Of a stretch of 64,000 nucleotides of DNA, positions 26,003-34,297 are shown piece by piece. Numbering within the stretch: the first letter of the stretch is position 1; each line of letters opens with the position of its first letter. Location: the NCBI GenBank assembly GCA_018970025.1, contig JAGWXF010000009.1:24709-88708 (forward strand), read 5' to 3'. The DNA is from Actinomycetales bacterium (GTDB taxonomy: Bacteria > Actinomycetota > Actinomycetes > S36-B12). Both the position numbers and the translations under genes were made by a program. The notes beneath the pieces are model-generated. The model saw nothing but the letters and a program-made list of their open reading frames with translations. It was not told the DNA's origin and did not search any database.

Positions 26003-26991
26003 CGTCATCGCTCGCGCAGGCGAGTATCGCCTGTATCTACGCCTCGATGCTGGCCCTGACCGTGGCGATGGTGGCCTTCGCGATCTCCTTCGCCAGCGGA
26101 CGCCGCCGCCAGCCGGCCACCGCCGTCCCCGAGCTGGTCGCAGTGGGCGGTGGCGGTTCCGATCTGGTGGACGCCCACGATCCCGGCCAGCCCGGCCAGC
26201 CCGGCCAGCCCGGCCTGACGGTCGAGGCGGGCGACCCGGCCATGCAGCCGGGCCGGCGGTCGGGCAATGTCGGCATGTCCGTCACCTGGCTGGCGTTCGC
26301 GCTGCTGCTGGTCGGGGTGGTGCTTCGGGGCGTGTGGGCACATCGGGTGCCCTGGGGGAACATGTACGAGTTCTCCATCACGTCGGCACTCGGCATCCTG
26401 GGCGTGTTCCTGCTCCTGTCGCTGCGGCGTGACCTGCGCTGGCTCGGCCTGTTCGTCACCATCCCGGCACTGCTGACCCTGGGCCTTGCCGTCACGGTGC
26501 TGTACACCGAGGCGGCACAGCTGGTGCCTGCACTGAAGTCGTACTGGCTGATCATCCATGTCTCCGCAGCGGTCATCTGCGCCGGCGCGTTCACCCTGGC
26601 AGCTGCGACCGCGGGGCTGGCGCTGATCCGGCGGCGGGCCGAGCGTGGTGAGGTGCAGGGGTTCGCGGCACGCCTGCCGGATGCCCTGCGCCTGGAGACG
26701 ATGACCTACCGGATCGTCGCCTTCAGCTTCCCGCTGTGGACCTTCGCCGTCGTGGCCGGTGCCATCTGGGCGGAGAACGCCTGGGGACGCTACTGGGGCT
26801 GGGATCCGAAGGAGACCTGGGCGTTCATCACCTGGGTCGTGTATGCGGCGTATCTGCACGCGCGATCGACGGCCGGGTGGCGCGGGAGCCGTGCGTCATG
26901 GATCGCGATCGCCGGATGGATTGCGTTCCTGATCAACTATTTCGGCGTCAACATCTTCATCAACAGCCTGCACTCGTACGCCGGCGTCTGA
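25999..26991 (+). CDS. ccsB: Cytochrome c biogenesis protein ResC/CcsB (CcsA family)
   Basis: 330 residues, multi-spanning. The haem-handling WWD-type motif appears as WGRYWGWDPKETWAFITW near residue 265, and conserved histidines are present (WAHRVPWGNMYEF; YLHARSTAGWRG). It moves haem to the outer face and, with ResB, ligates it to apocytochrome c. GTG 25999 overlaps the resB stop. Between the first and second helices is a PGQPGQPGQPG repeat unique to this copy, from a 9-base DNA repeat. Confidence 0.94.
   Translation: MTSSLAQASIACIYASMLALTVAMVAFAISFASGRRRQPATAVPELVAVGGGGSDLVDAHDPGQPGQPGQPGLTVEAGDPAMQPGRRSGNVGMSVTWLAFALLLVGVVLRGVWAHRVPWGNMYEFSITSALGILGVFLLLSLRRDLRWLGLFVTIPALLTLGLAVTVLYTEAAQLVPALKSYWLIIHVSAAVICAGAFTLAAATAGLALIRRRAERGEVQGFAARLPDALRLETMTYRIVAFSFPLWTFAVVAGAIWAENAWGRYWGWDPKETWAFITWVVYAAYLHARSTAGWRGSRASWIAIAGWIAFLINYFGVNIFINSLHSYAGV
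26182..26217 (+). repeat. 9-base tandem repeat inside resC
   Basis: CCCGGCCAG is repeated three times (26182-26208) and followed by one CCCGGCCTG copy. It encodes the Pro-Gly-Gln loop of ResC and could change length by slippage without shifting frame. Confidence 0.85.
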
Positions 26992-26997
26992 GCAGGC

Positions 26998-27321
26998 CTA
27001 CGCAGGAGTCTGATCAGGCCCCGTCTCGCCGCGCCGCTGGCGCATGCGCTGACGCCAGGCCTGCTCGTCGAGCTCGCGCAGGAAGCGCGGGTCATCGTCG
27101 GGGGCGATAGGCGCACGGCGACGCCGTCGAGTGCCGGCCGATGGCCGCGCCCGGCCGAATGCCAGCCAGAGCAGCCCACCCGCGATGGGCAGGATGACGA
27201 CGATGAGCAGCCACAGCCACTTGGGCAGCCGTCGGGCCTGCAGGCGCGGGGTCCGGACGACGTCAACGAGGAACCAGATGTAGACGGCGAGCAGGATGAT
27301 CACGCCCAGGACCCGCAGCAT
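26998..27321 (-). CDS. PLDc N-terminal domain-containing membrane protein
   Basis: 107 residues. Two membrane helices (VLGVIILLAVYIWFLVDVV; LWLLIVVILPIAGGLLWLAF) joined by a short loop match the phospholipase D nuclease N-terminal domain, found as a stand-alone small membrane protein in many actinobacteria. The C-terminal 50 residues are basic and Arg/Gln-rich. ATG 27321 has a GAGGAG site 5 bases upstream. It is convergent with resC (6-base gap). Function unknown. Confidence 0.85.
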   Translation of the reverse strand: MLRVLGVIILLAVYIWFLVDVVRTPRLQARRLPKWLWLLIVVILPIAGGLLWLAFGRARPSAGTRRRRRAPIAPDDDPRFLRELDEQAWRQRMRQRRGETGPDQTPA

Positions 27322-27435
27322 CCCTGCTCCTCGTCATCGTCGGCCTTCGGACTGCAAGGGTAACCCGAAGGGGCAACCGGTGCGCGCTGCGCGACTGGCC
27401 CGGTGACCCAGGGGCCGGGCGCCTGAGCAGGCGCG

Positions 27436-27441
27436 TACGGT
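27436..27441 (+). promoter_or_regulatory. -10 box for leaderless DUF4229 gene
   Basis: TACGGT, then 6 bases, then GTG 27448. Confidence 0.5.
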
Positions 27442-27447
27442 AAACGG

Positions 27448-27897
27448 GTGAGCCGTTCGCGCTGGGTTGCATTCATGGTCTACACGCTGCTGCGCCTGGT
27501 GCTCTTCGCCGCCGTCTGGGTGCTCGTATGGGTCATCACCCCGTGGCGGGGGCTGGTGGCGATTGCCGTCGCCATCCTCATCTCCGGCGGCATCAGCCTG
27601 TTCCTGCTCGATCGTCCCCGGGGCCAGATGGCCGTGGGCGTCAATGCCTTCATGCAGCGGATCAATGACCGGATCGAGGCGTCCACCCGCGCGGAGGACG
27701 TCGATGAGCCGCTACCCGGTGGCGGCGAGCACGGCGAGGATCACGGTCAGCCAGGCTCCGTAGGCAAGCACGACCATCCCGGACTGCTTGAGGACGGGGA
27801 TCAGCCCGGGACCGGTGACACCGCTGCGCAGCATGCCGATGGGCCGGACGGCAGGGAGCAGTCCGAGCAGGCCGAGCAGCAGCCACCAGTCGGATAG
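27448..27897 (+). CDS. DUF4229-like small membrane protein, 3' part antisense to menA
   Basis: 149 residues. Residues 1-60 hold two membrane helices (YTLLRLVLFAAVWVLVWVI; LVAIAVAILISGGISLFLL) followed by RPRGQMAVGVNAFMQRINDRI, the DUF4229 pattern. Residues from about 88 on (Gly/Asp/Gln/His-rich) are read from DNA that is the antisense strand of menA, an overlap of 186 bases. Family members usually end soon after the helices, so this tail probably arose by loss of a stop codon. GTG 27448 is supported by TACGGT 6 bases upstream. Confidence 0.75.
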   Translation: MSRSRWVAFMVYTLLRLVLFAAVWVLVWVITPWRGLVAIAVAILISGGISLFLLDRPRGQMAVGVNAFMQRINDRIEASTRAEDVDEPLPGGGEHGEDHGQPGSVGKHDHPGLLEDGDQPGTGDTAAQHADGPDGREQSEQAEQQPPVG

Positions 27898-28599
27898 GGC
27901 CGCCATGGCCAGGGTGGCCACGGCTGCCGCGAGGACGAACCCGGCATACAGCTGACGGGTCCGCCGATCCCCGAGCCGCACGGCCAGGGTCCGCTTGCCT
28001 GCCGGCGCATCGGTCGGGATGTCGCGCAGGTTGTTGGCCACCAGGACGTTGCATGTCAGCAGGCCCACGGCGATGGCTGCGCAGACGGCGCCGGCCGTGA
28101 CCTGCTGGGCCTGCACATACATCGTGCCCAGGACGGGCACGATGCCGAAGAAGACGAACACGAAGACCTCGCCGAGGCCGAGATAGCCATAGGGCCGCGG
28201 GCCGCCGGTGTACAGCCACGCCGCGACGACGCAGGCCGCCCCGACGGCAAGCAGCCACCAGGCCGTGGTGGCTGCCACCAGGATCAGGCCGCTGACCATC
28301 GCGATCGCCATCGCAGCCCAGGCTGCGGTGCGGACGGCTGCCGGCTTCGCCAGGCCCTGGCCGACGAGGCGCACCGGCCCCACCCGGACCCGGTCAGTGC
28401 CCTTGATCCCGTCGCTGTAGTCGTTGGCGTAGTTGACGCCAACCTGCAGGCCGAGGGCGACGACGAGGGCCAGCATCGCCCGGACGGGGATGAACGACCC
28501 GGCCAGGGCGGCGAAGCCGCTGCCGACGAGCACCGGCGAGATCGCCGCGGGCAGGGTGCGCGGCCGCGCACCGTCGACCCATTGCCTCAGGGTTGCCAC
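27712..28599 (-). CDS. menA: 1,4-dihydroxy-2-naphthoate polyprenyltransferase
   Basis: 295 residues, membrane-bound UbiA-family prenyltransferase. The aspartate-rich motif is VGVNYANDYSDGIKGTD near residue 55, and a second acidic motif RDIPTDAPAGKRTLAVRLG lies near residue 190. It attaches the polyprenyl chain to DHNA, giving demethylmenaquinone. It starts at GTG 28599, overlapping the menE stop by 13 bases, so menE and menA form an operon. The chain donor is probably made by the synthase at 54229 and the product methylated by MenG (37861). Confidence 0.93.
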   Translation of the reverse strand: MATLRQWVDGARPRTLPAAISPVLVGSGFAALAGSFIPVRAMLALVVALGLQVGVNYANDYSDGIKGTDRVRVGPVRLVGQGLAKPAAVRTAAWAAMAIAMVSGLILVAATTAWWLLAVGAACVVAAWLYTGGPRPYGYLGLGEVFVFVFFGIVPVLGTMYVQAQQVTAGAVCAAIAVGLLTCNVLVANNLRDIPTDAPAGKRTLAVRLGDRRTRQLYAGFVLAAAVATLAMAALSDWWLLLGLLGLLPAVRPIGMLRSGVTGPGLIPVLKQSGMVVLAYGAWLTVILAVLAATG

Positions 28600-29834
28600 G
28601 TCAGGCCCTCCGTGATACTCGTCGCCAGTGCCTGGCGGTCGGTCTTGCCGTTCGGCAGGGTCGGCAGGCTCGCCAGGAAGGCGATGCGGCGAGGCACTGC
28701 TGGCGTGCCGAGCGCCTCGCGGACGGATCCCCGGATCGTGTCCGCCAGGTGCGCTGGATCCTCCCTTGGGACGACGAAGGCGCAGAGCTCGGGCTCACCG
28801 CTCGGCGCGGTGACCGCCAGCACCGCGGAGGCGACCACGTCGGGCAGGTCGGCGATGGCGGACTCGACGGCACCGACGGAGACATTCACCCCGGCGATGA
28901 TCACCACGTCGTCCATCCGCCCGGTGACGATGAGGCGGTCGTCGACCATCCGGCCGAGATCCCCGGTGCGGTAGCCATCGGCAGTGAACCGCTGCGCGGT
29001 CAGGGCCGGCTGGCAGCGGTAGCCGAGGGCCAGCATCGGCCCGGTGATGAGTATCTCCCCGTCCCGGCTATCCGAACCGCCCGCACCGCCCGGGCCCGCG
29101 GTGATGTCGACGCGAACGCCCGGCAGCGGCCGGCCGTTGAAGACGCAGCCGCCGGCCGTCTCGGTCGCCCCGTACGTCCGCACCAGCGCGATGCCTGCGT
29201 CACGTGCTGCCTGCTCGGTGCCGGATGGCACCGGCCCGGCACCCACCAGCACCTCGCTGCAGCGGGCCAGGGCACGGCAGCCGGCATCGTCCGCCAGCAG
29301 GCGTCGGAGCTGGGCGGCGACCAGCGAGACCCGCACGTCGTCGCTGCTCGCACCTGCCCGCTCCACGGCCTCGATGAAGTCAGCGGGCGTGAACGGCACA
29401 GCCCCCCCGATACTCGGCAGGGCGATTGGGCTGATGCCCACCTGCCAGGCCCGCAGGGCCACGTTCAGCCCCCCGATGCTCGTCAGCGGCAGGGCCGCGA
29501 TCCACTGCGGGGCTCGGCCCCGGCCATTGACCGCCTCGCTGAGCGCGTGGAGCGAGCGGGCGGTATGCAGCACCCCTCGAGGCGCCCCGGTCGAGCCGGA
29601 GGTCGGCACCACCAGGGCGATGTCATCGTCCTCCAGGGGGACCTGCGGATCATCGGGGCGAGTGGCGTCCAGGACTCGCTGGATGACCTGGCTCGAGACC
29701 GTCAGGCCGGCCGTCGGCACGGGGACGATCGCCGGCCCGCTGCCATCAAGTGCGTCGCGCACCGGGCCCTCGAGCGCCGACAGGCCCGCTGGCCCGGCCG
29801 GGACGGGGATGCGCATCAGGGGCCGGGGTCTCAT
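28587..29834 (-). CDS. menE: o-Succinylbenzoate-CoA ligase
   Basis: 415 residues, an ANL-family acyl-CoA ligase of menaquinone synthesis. Motifs: VVPTSGSTGAPRGVLH near residue 90, RTYGATETAGGCVFNG near residue 220, GYRTGDLGR and GRMDDVVIIAGVNVS near residues 290-310, and the adenylation Lys in PNGKTDRQAL. It is shorter than standalone fatty acyl ligases, as MenE of actinobacteria is. It converts o-succinylbenzoate to its CoA ester, the substrate of MenB. ATG 29834 has TAGTCT 7 bases upstream, so the transcript is probably leaderless. Confidence 0.92.
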   Translation of the reverse strand: MRPRPLMRIPVPAGPAGLSALEGPVRDALDGSGPAIVPVPTAGLTVSSQVIQRVLDATRPDDPQVPLEDDDIALVVPTSGSTGAPRGVLHTARSLHALSEAVNGRGRAPQWIAALPLTSIGGLNVALRAWQVGISPIALPSIGGAVPFTPADFIEAVERAGASSDDVRVSLVAAQLRRLLADDAGCRALARCSEVLVGAGPVPSGTEQAARDAGIALVRTYGATETAGGCVFNGRPLPGVRVDITAGPGGAGGSDSRDGEILITGPMLALGYRCQPALTAQRFTADGYRTGDLGRMVDDRLIVTGRMDDVVIIAGVNVSVGAVESAIADLPDVVASAVLAVTAPSGEPELCAFVVPREDPAHLADTIRGSVREALGTPAVPRRIAFLASLPTLPNGKTDRQALATSITEGLTWQP

Positions 29835-29841
29835 CGCCGCC

Positions 29842-29892
29842 AGACTAACGGGCAGTCGCCTGCCGGCAGCTGCCTCGCGGCCACGCTACGTT
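29842..29892. promoter_or_regulatory. Compact divergent promoter pair between menE and menC
   Basis: TAGTCT on the minus strand (29847-29842) is 7 bases before menE ATG; TACGTT on the plus strand (29887-29892) is 6 bases before menC GTG. The two promoters share only 65 bases and both predict leaderless messages. Confidence 0.55.
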
Positions 29893-29898
29893 GCTCGG

Positions 29899-30915
29899 GT
29901 GGCCGACGTGGACGAGCGCACCCTGCTGGCCAGCGCCATCCCGTTCGCCCTGCGGATGCGGCAGTCCTTTCGCGGCATCGAGGTGCGCGAGGGCATGCTG
30001 ATCCAGGGGCCTAGCGGCTGGGGGGAGTTCGCGCCGTTCGACGACTACGACGATCGCATGGCTGCCCGCTGGCTCGGCACGGCGATCGAGGCGGCGTTCG
30101 GCGACTGGCCGGTGCCCAGGCGCACCAGCGTCGCGGTCAATGCGATCATCCCCGCCGTCTCGGCGGACGCTGCGGCGGTGATGGTCCGTGATGCCGTCCT
30201 CGGCGATGGCTGCACGACCGTCAAGGTCAAGGTGGGCACCGGCCTGGCCGCTGACGAGGCACGCGTTGCGAGCGTGCGACACAGCCTGGACGTCGCCCTC
30301 GGTCATGGACGGGGCCGCATCCGGCTGGACGCGAATGCCGCGTGGAGCGGGCCGGAGGCGATCACCGCCCTGCGGCGCCTGGGCCGATACGGCATCGAGT
30401 ACGTCGAGCAGCCGTGTGCGAGCGCCGCCGACCTCCGGCAGGTGCGGGCCTCATGCGACGTCCCCATTGCCATCGACGAGCACATCCGGCAGGCGCCGGA
30501 TCTGCAGGCCCTGCGCGAGCAGGCTGCGCAGCTCGCCGAGCTTGCCGACCTCGCGATCATCAAGCCCACGCCAATGGGCGGCATCGCCGTTGCGCTTGCG
30601 GTGGTCGCCTCACTGCCGATCCCGGTGGTGGTGAGCGGGGCGATGGAGTCCTCGGTCGGCCTTGCGGTGCCGACGACCCTGGCCGGCATCCTCGACCTCG
30701 ACATCGCCTGCGGCCTGGGCACCGGGGCCCTGCTGGCCACGGATGTCGTGGCCGAGCCGATCCGGCCGATCGGTGGCCTGGTCAGCGTCGCCCGCCGCGC
30801 ACCCGACCTCGACGCCCTGCTCGATGCCCGCAATGCGCTCGGCGAGGAGCGCGGCCAGTGGTGGCGGGAACGACTTCGGCGGGCCTGGGCTGCCCGTGAA
30901 AGCATGCGGGCGTGA
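29899..30915 (+). CDS. menC: o-Succinylbenzoate synthase
   Basis: About 338 residues of the enolase superfamily. Catalytic and metal residues are visible: TTVKVKVG (general base Lys), RLDANAAW (metal Asp), YVEQPC (metal Glu), AIDEHI (metal Asp) and AIIKP (second Lys). It dehydrates SHCHC to o-succinylbenzoate, the MenE substrate. GTG 29899 is fixed by TACGTT 6 bases upstream. The stop overlaps menD by 4 bases. Confidence 0.93.
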   Translation: MADVDERTLLASAIPFALRMRQSFRGIEVREGMLIQGPSGWGEFAPFDDYDDRMAARWLGTAIEAAFGDWPVPRRTSVAVNAIIPAVSADAAAVMVRDAVLGDGCTTVKVKVGTGLAADEARVASVRHSLDVALGHGRGRIRLDANAAWSGPEAITALRRLGRYGIEYVEQPCASAADLRQVRASCDVPIAIDEHIRQAPDLQALREQAAQLAELADLAIIKPTPMGGIAVALAVVASLPIPVVVSGAMESSVGLAVPTTLAGILDLDIACGLGTGALLATDVVAEPIRPIGGLVSVARRAPDLDALLDARNALGEERGQWWRERLRRAWAARESMRA

Positions 30916-32690
30916 ATCCATCGACGGCGCAGGCGCGGGTCGTGGTCGATGAGCTCATTCGCTGCGGGGTGAGCGATGCGGTGCTCGCCCCCGGCTCGCG
31001 GTCGGCCCCGCTGGCGATGGCCCTGGCGCAGGCCGAGGCGCGCGGGGAGATCACCGTGCACGTGCGCATCGATGAGCGGTCGGCGGGCTACCTGGCCCTG
31101 GGCCTGGGGAAGGTCAGCGGCGTCCCAGCGGTGGTCATCACGACCTCCGGCACCGCGGCCGTGAACCTGCATCCGGCGATGGTCGAGGCCGACCAGGCCG
31201 ATGTGCCGCTGCTGGCGATCACCGCGGACCGGCCACCGGCCCTCCGGGGAGTCGGCGCGAATCAGGCCATCGACCAGGCCGGTGTCTTCGGCACCTGCAC
31301 CCGGCTGGCGATCGACATGGGGACGGCCGACACCGCAGCGCTTGATCCGGCCCAGGCGGCCCAGCAGAACCGGATCTGGCGGTCCACGATCGCCCGCGCG
31401 GTGGCGACCGCGACCGACGCGATGTGCCCGGGGCCGGTGCACGTCAACATGCCCTTCGCCGACCCCCTGGTGCCGGATGCCGATGATGCCGATGGCGGGC
31501 TGCCCGAGGGCTATGCCGGCCGTGCCGACGAGCGGCCCTGGACGGTGGACCTGCGCATCCTCGGCGGGGTCAGCGGCCCGTTGGACGAGACCCTGCAGAC
31601 CCTGACCGGCGAGGGCCAGGTGCCGGCACGCGGGCTCATCGTCGTCGGCGATCATGCCGACCCGGAGACCGTCGACCTCGTCGACGAGCTCGGCGACGCC
31701 CTGGGCTGGCCGGTCATCGGTGAGCCGAGCGGCAATGTCGCCGGGGCCGAGACGGCCCTCGCGCACGGGGTGCTGCTCCTCGCTGATGCAGCATTCGCCG
31801 ACAGCCATGTCCCCGAGCTCGTCATCACCGTCGGGCGGGTGGGCCTCAGTCGGCCGATTGCCCGGCAGGTCGCGCGCGCTCCCCTCCACCTGCAGGTCGA
31901 CGGCCGCTCGCAGTGGAGTGACCCGGGCCGCACCGCGGATGCCGTCCTGGCCCAGGTGCCGCTGCCGCCATCGCAGGCGGTGTCCGACCCGGCCTGGTAC
32001 GCCGACTGGCAGCGGGCCGACCTGCTGGCAGCTGCGGCGATCGAGACCGCCCTGGCCGGCGAGGGGCCGGTGTGCACCGGCATGCACGTGGCACGCACGG
32101 TGGCCGCGAGCGTGCCCGCCGGTGGCATGCTCTTCGTGGGCGCGTCCTGGCCCGTCCGCCATGTCTTCGCCTTCGCCGCGACGGCGGCCGAGCAGGTGGC
32201 CGTCCTCGGCAATCGGGGCACCTCCGGTATCGATGGGTGCGTCTCGACCGCATGGGGGGCGGCCCTGGCCTGGCAGCGCGATGATGGCGGCCCGGCCGTC
32301 GCCCTGCTGGGGGACCTGACATTCCGGTACGACCTCGGCGGGCTGCGGGCCGGCGAGGGCGAGGCGCAGCCGGACCTCGTCTACGTGGTGGCCGACAATG
32401 ACGGCGGCGGCATCTTCTCCCAGCTGGAGCAGGGCCAGCCTGCGCATGCTGCGGTCTTCGAGCGGGTGTTCGGCACGCCGATGGCCGATGACGTGGCGGC
32501 GCTGGCGAACGCGGTCGGGCTGCCGGTGTCGGTCGTCGACGATGCCGAGGCGCTCAGGGCCGCGATCGACCAGGCGCGTGAGGCGGGGGGCGTGCAGGTG
32601 GTGGTTGCCCGCACCTGTGCCCGGGAGCAGGAGGCGCGCATCCTGGCTTCCGTCCAGCGAGCCGTCGGCGAGGCACTGGGCTCGGCGTGA
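30912..32690 (+). CDS. menD: 2-Succinyl-5-enolpyruvyl-6-hydroxy-3-cyclohexene-1-carboxylate synthase
   Basis: 592 residues, a thiamine-diphosphate enzyme. The N-terminus has VLAPGSRSAPLAMAL and RIDERSAGYLALGLGK, which supplies the conserved Glu that activates ThDP. Near residue 460 the metal/ThDP motif begins GDLTFRYDLGGL and ends VVADNDGGGIF. It joins 2-oxoglutarate and isochorismate (from MenF, 36503) in the first committed menaquinone step. GTG 30912 overlaps the menC stop (GTGA). 2-Oxoglutarate is also the substrate of KorAB encoded downstream. Confidence 0.94.
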   Translation: MNPSTAQARVVVDELIRCGVSDAVLAPGSRSAPLAMALAQAEARGEITVHVRIDERSAGYLALGLGKVSGVPAVVITTSGTAAVNLHPAMVEADQADVPLLAITADRPPALRGVGANQAIDQAGVFGTCTRLAIDMGTADTAALDPAQAAQQNRIWRSTIARAVATATDAMCPGPVHVNMPFADPLVPDADDADGGLPEGYAGRADERPWTVDLRILGGVSGPLDETLQTLTGEGQVPARGLIVVGDHADPETVDLVDELGDALGWPVIGEPSGNVAGAETALAHGVLLLADAAFADSHVPELVITVGRVGLSRPIARQVARAPLHLQVDGRSQWSDPGRTADAVLAQVPLPPSQAVSDPAWYADWQRADLLAAAAIETALAGEGPVCTGMHVARTVAASVPAGGMLFVGASWPVRHVFAFAATAAEQVAVLGNRGTSGIDGCVSTAWGAALAWQRDDGGPAVALLGDLTFRYDLGGLRAGEGEAQPDLVYVVADNDGGGIFSQLEQGQPAHAAVFERVFGTPMADDVAALANAVGLPVSVVDDAEALRAAIDQAREAGGVQVVVARTCAREQEARILASVQRAVGEALGSA

Positions 32691-34279
32691 CCCCCGCGTC
32701 CGGGTCGCGTGGTGCCGCCAAGCGGGAGGAGCTCGCCGGCCGCCTCGCCGAGCGGCTCGTCCCGCTGGTGGAGCAGCTGCCGTTCCCGCCGGTTGCCGAG
32801 GCGTTCGCGCAGCAGGCCAGTGAGCCGACCGAGCCGCCGATGCAGGTGATCCTGGCCGCGGCCCGGGAGATCCTCAGCACCCCGGCGGCGGCCTGGAGCC
32901 GGGAGGAGGTCTGGGCCTTGGCCCTGGCCGATGGCGATCACGACCTGCATGCCGCGGTCGAGCAGCGCATCGCCCAGCGCTGGGGGGCGGTGGTGGCGGT
33001 GATGCGCCAGCTGCGAGGCGCGGGCGCGGTCGATGCCACGGTGGACGACGCTGCGGCGGCCCTGCATGCGATGGCGGTGGGCCTGGGCCTGTCGATCCTG
33101 CTGCGGGTCAGCCCGGGCCTGGGCGATGCCGGCAGCTGGCAGGGGCTCGCGGCTCGGCTGGTGGAGTCCCTGGCCGCGGCGAATCCCGAGGTGGAGCCGG
33201 CGGCTGGCGAGATGCGCACCTGGCGTGGCCGGGTGACGATCCCGGGGCAGCCCACGGCCCTGGCGCGGCTGCTGCGGGTGCTGTCCTTGCTGGACGTCAG
33301 CGTCGTGAGCTTGTTCACGATCCGGCAGCGGCCCGGCGAGCACTTGGTCGAGATGATCATGCAGGCCCCGGTCGCCGTGGAGCGCGCGACGATCGCCCAG
33401 GCGATGGCGTCGGTCAGCGACGAGGGCACCGGCCAGGGCGCCATCGTGGCGCGCGGAGTCAGCCAGGACACGGAGGACATCGCCACCAGGGTGCTGCTCC
33501 GGTGCGCGGATCTGGTCCGCGACCCGGATGCGGCACCGCAGGCTGCTGCCGACCTGGTGCTGGCGGATGCATGGGAGGTCACCGATGCGGCCACCGGCGC
33601 CGATGCCTCGGCGACGGTGCTGCGACTGCAGTGGACCTTCGATCGGCATGTGGTGCTGCGGCGGCGCACCCCGTTCACGCGCACCGAGGCCGAGCGCGCC
33701 TCGGCCCTGCTCCGCCTGGTTGCCGCGCTCGCGGAGCTGCGGACTCCGGGTGCGGGCTACGGCTGGGCCGAGCGACTGGCCGACGGATCCGATGTCTGGG
33801 TGCGGCTGGCCCGTCCGCATGACAGCGCGGCGGTCGCGGCCATGCACGAGCGCTGCTCCCAGCAGTCGCGCTACCAGCGCTATTTCACCCCGATGGACAC
33901 CTGGCGCGAGGAGAACCTGCGCAGGATCTCCGGCGGCCACCGTGGCGCGACCCTCGTGGCCACCGTCGGCGAGTCCGATGTCGTGGCCCTGGGCAATGTC
34001 TTCCCGGCCGGCGACCCGCAGGGCAGCGCGGCCGAGATCGCGGTGATCGTGGACGATGGCTGGCAGCGCCGCGGCCTGGGCCGGGCGATGCTGCAGCACC
34101 TGATCGACGTCGCGGGTCAGCTGGGGTTCTCCTCGGTGCGGGCGTACGTGCTCGCGGAGAACACCGGGATGCTCCGCCTGATGGCATCACTCGATCTCGA
34201 CTGGGCCCATCGGGTCGACCACGACTTCGGCGCATCGGTGGTGTGCCTGGAGGCAGAACTCCCGGTGACGGCACCGTGA
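32687..34279 (+). CDS. Three-part protein: helical N-terminal region, ACT domain, GNAT acetyltransferase
   Basis: 530 residues from GTG 32687, overlapping the menD stop by 4 bases. Residues 1-165 are helical and read like the ligand-binding half of a TetR regulator (a REEVWALALADGDHDLHAAV... VMRQLRGAGAV segment) but there is no helix-turn-helix. Residues about 178-245 resemble an ACT domain (VTIPGQPTALARLLRVLSLLDVSVV), a small-molecule-binding module. Residues about 366-525 are a GNAT domain with the acetyl-CoA motif VDDGWQRRGLGRAMLQHL. Together they suggest ligand-regulated acetylation of a protein or small molecule. Assignment of the first part is tentative. Confidence 0.75.
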   Translation: MTPASGSRGAAKREELAGRLAERLVPLVEQLPFPPVAEAFAQQASEPTEPPMQVILAAAREILSTPAAAWSREEVWALALADGDHDLHAAVEQRIAQRWGAVVAVMRQLRGAGAVDATVDDAAAALHAMAVGLGLSILLRVSPGLGDAGSWQGLAARLVESLAAANPEVEPAAGEMRTWRGRVTIPGQPTALARLLRVLSLLDVSVVSLFTIRQRPGEHLVEMIMQAPVAVERATIAQAMASVSDEGTGQGAIVARGVSQDTEDIATRVLLRCADLVRDPDAAPQAAADLVLADAWEVTDAATGADASATVLRLQWTFDRHVVLRRRTPFTRTEAERASALLRLVAALAELRTPGAGYGWAERLADGSDVWVRLARPHDSAAVAAMHERCSQQSRYQRYFTPMDTWREENLRRISGGHRGATLVATVGESDVVALGNVFPAGDPQGSAAEIAVIVDDGWQRRGLGRAMLQHLIDVAGQLGFSSVRAYVLAENTGMLRLMASLDLDWAHRVDHDFGASVVCLEAELPVTAP

Positions 34280-34297
34280 GGGTGGTTCGATGCAGCC

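Noticed and set aside
30303..32447. 714-residue minus-strand ORF opposite menC/menD
   Set aside because: Antisense frame without recognizable motifs; menC and menD motifs are intact on the plus strand.
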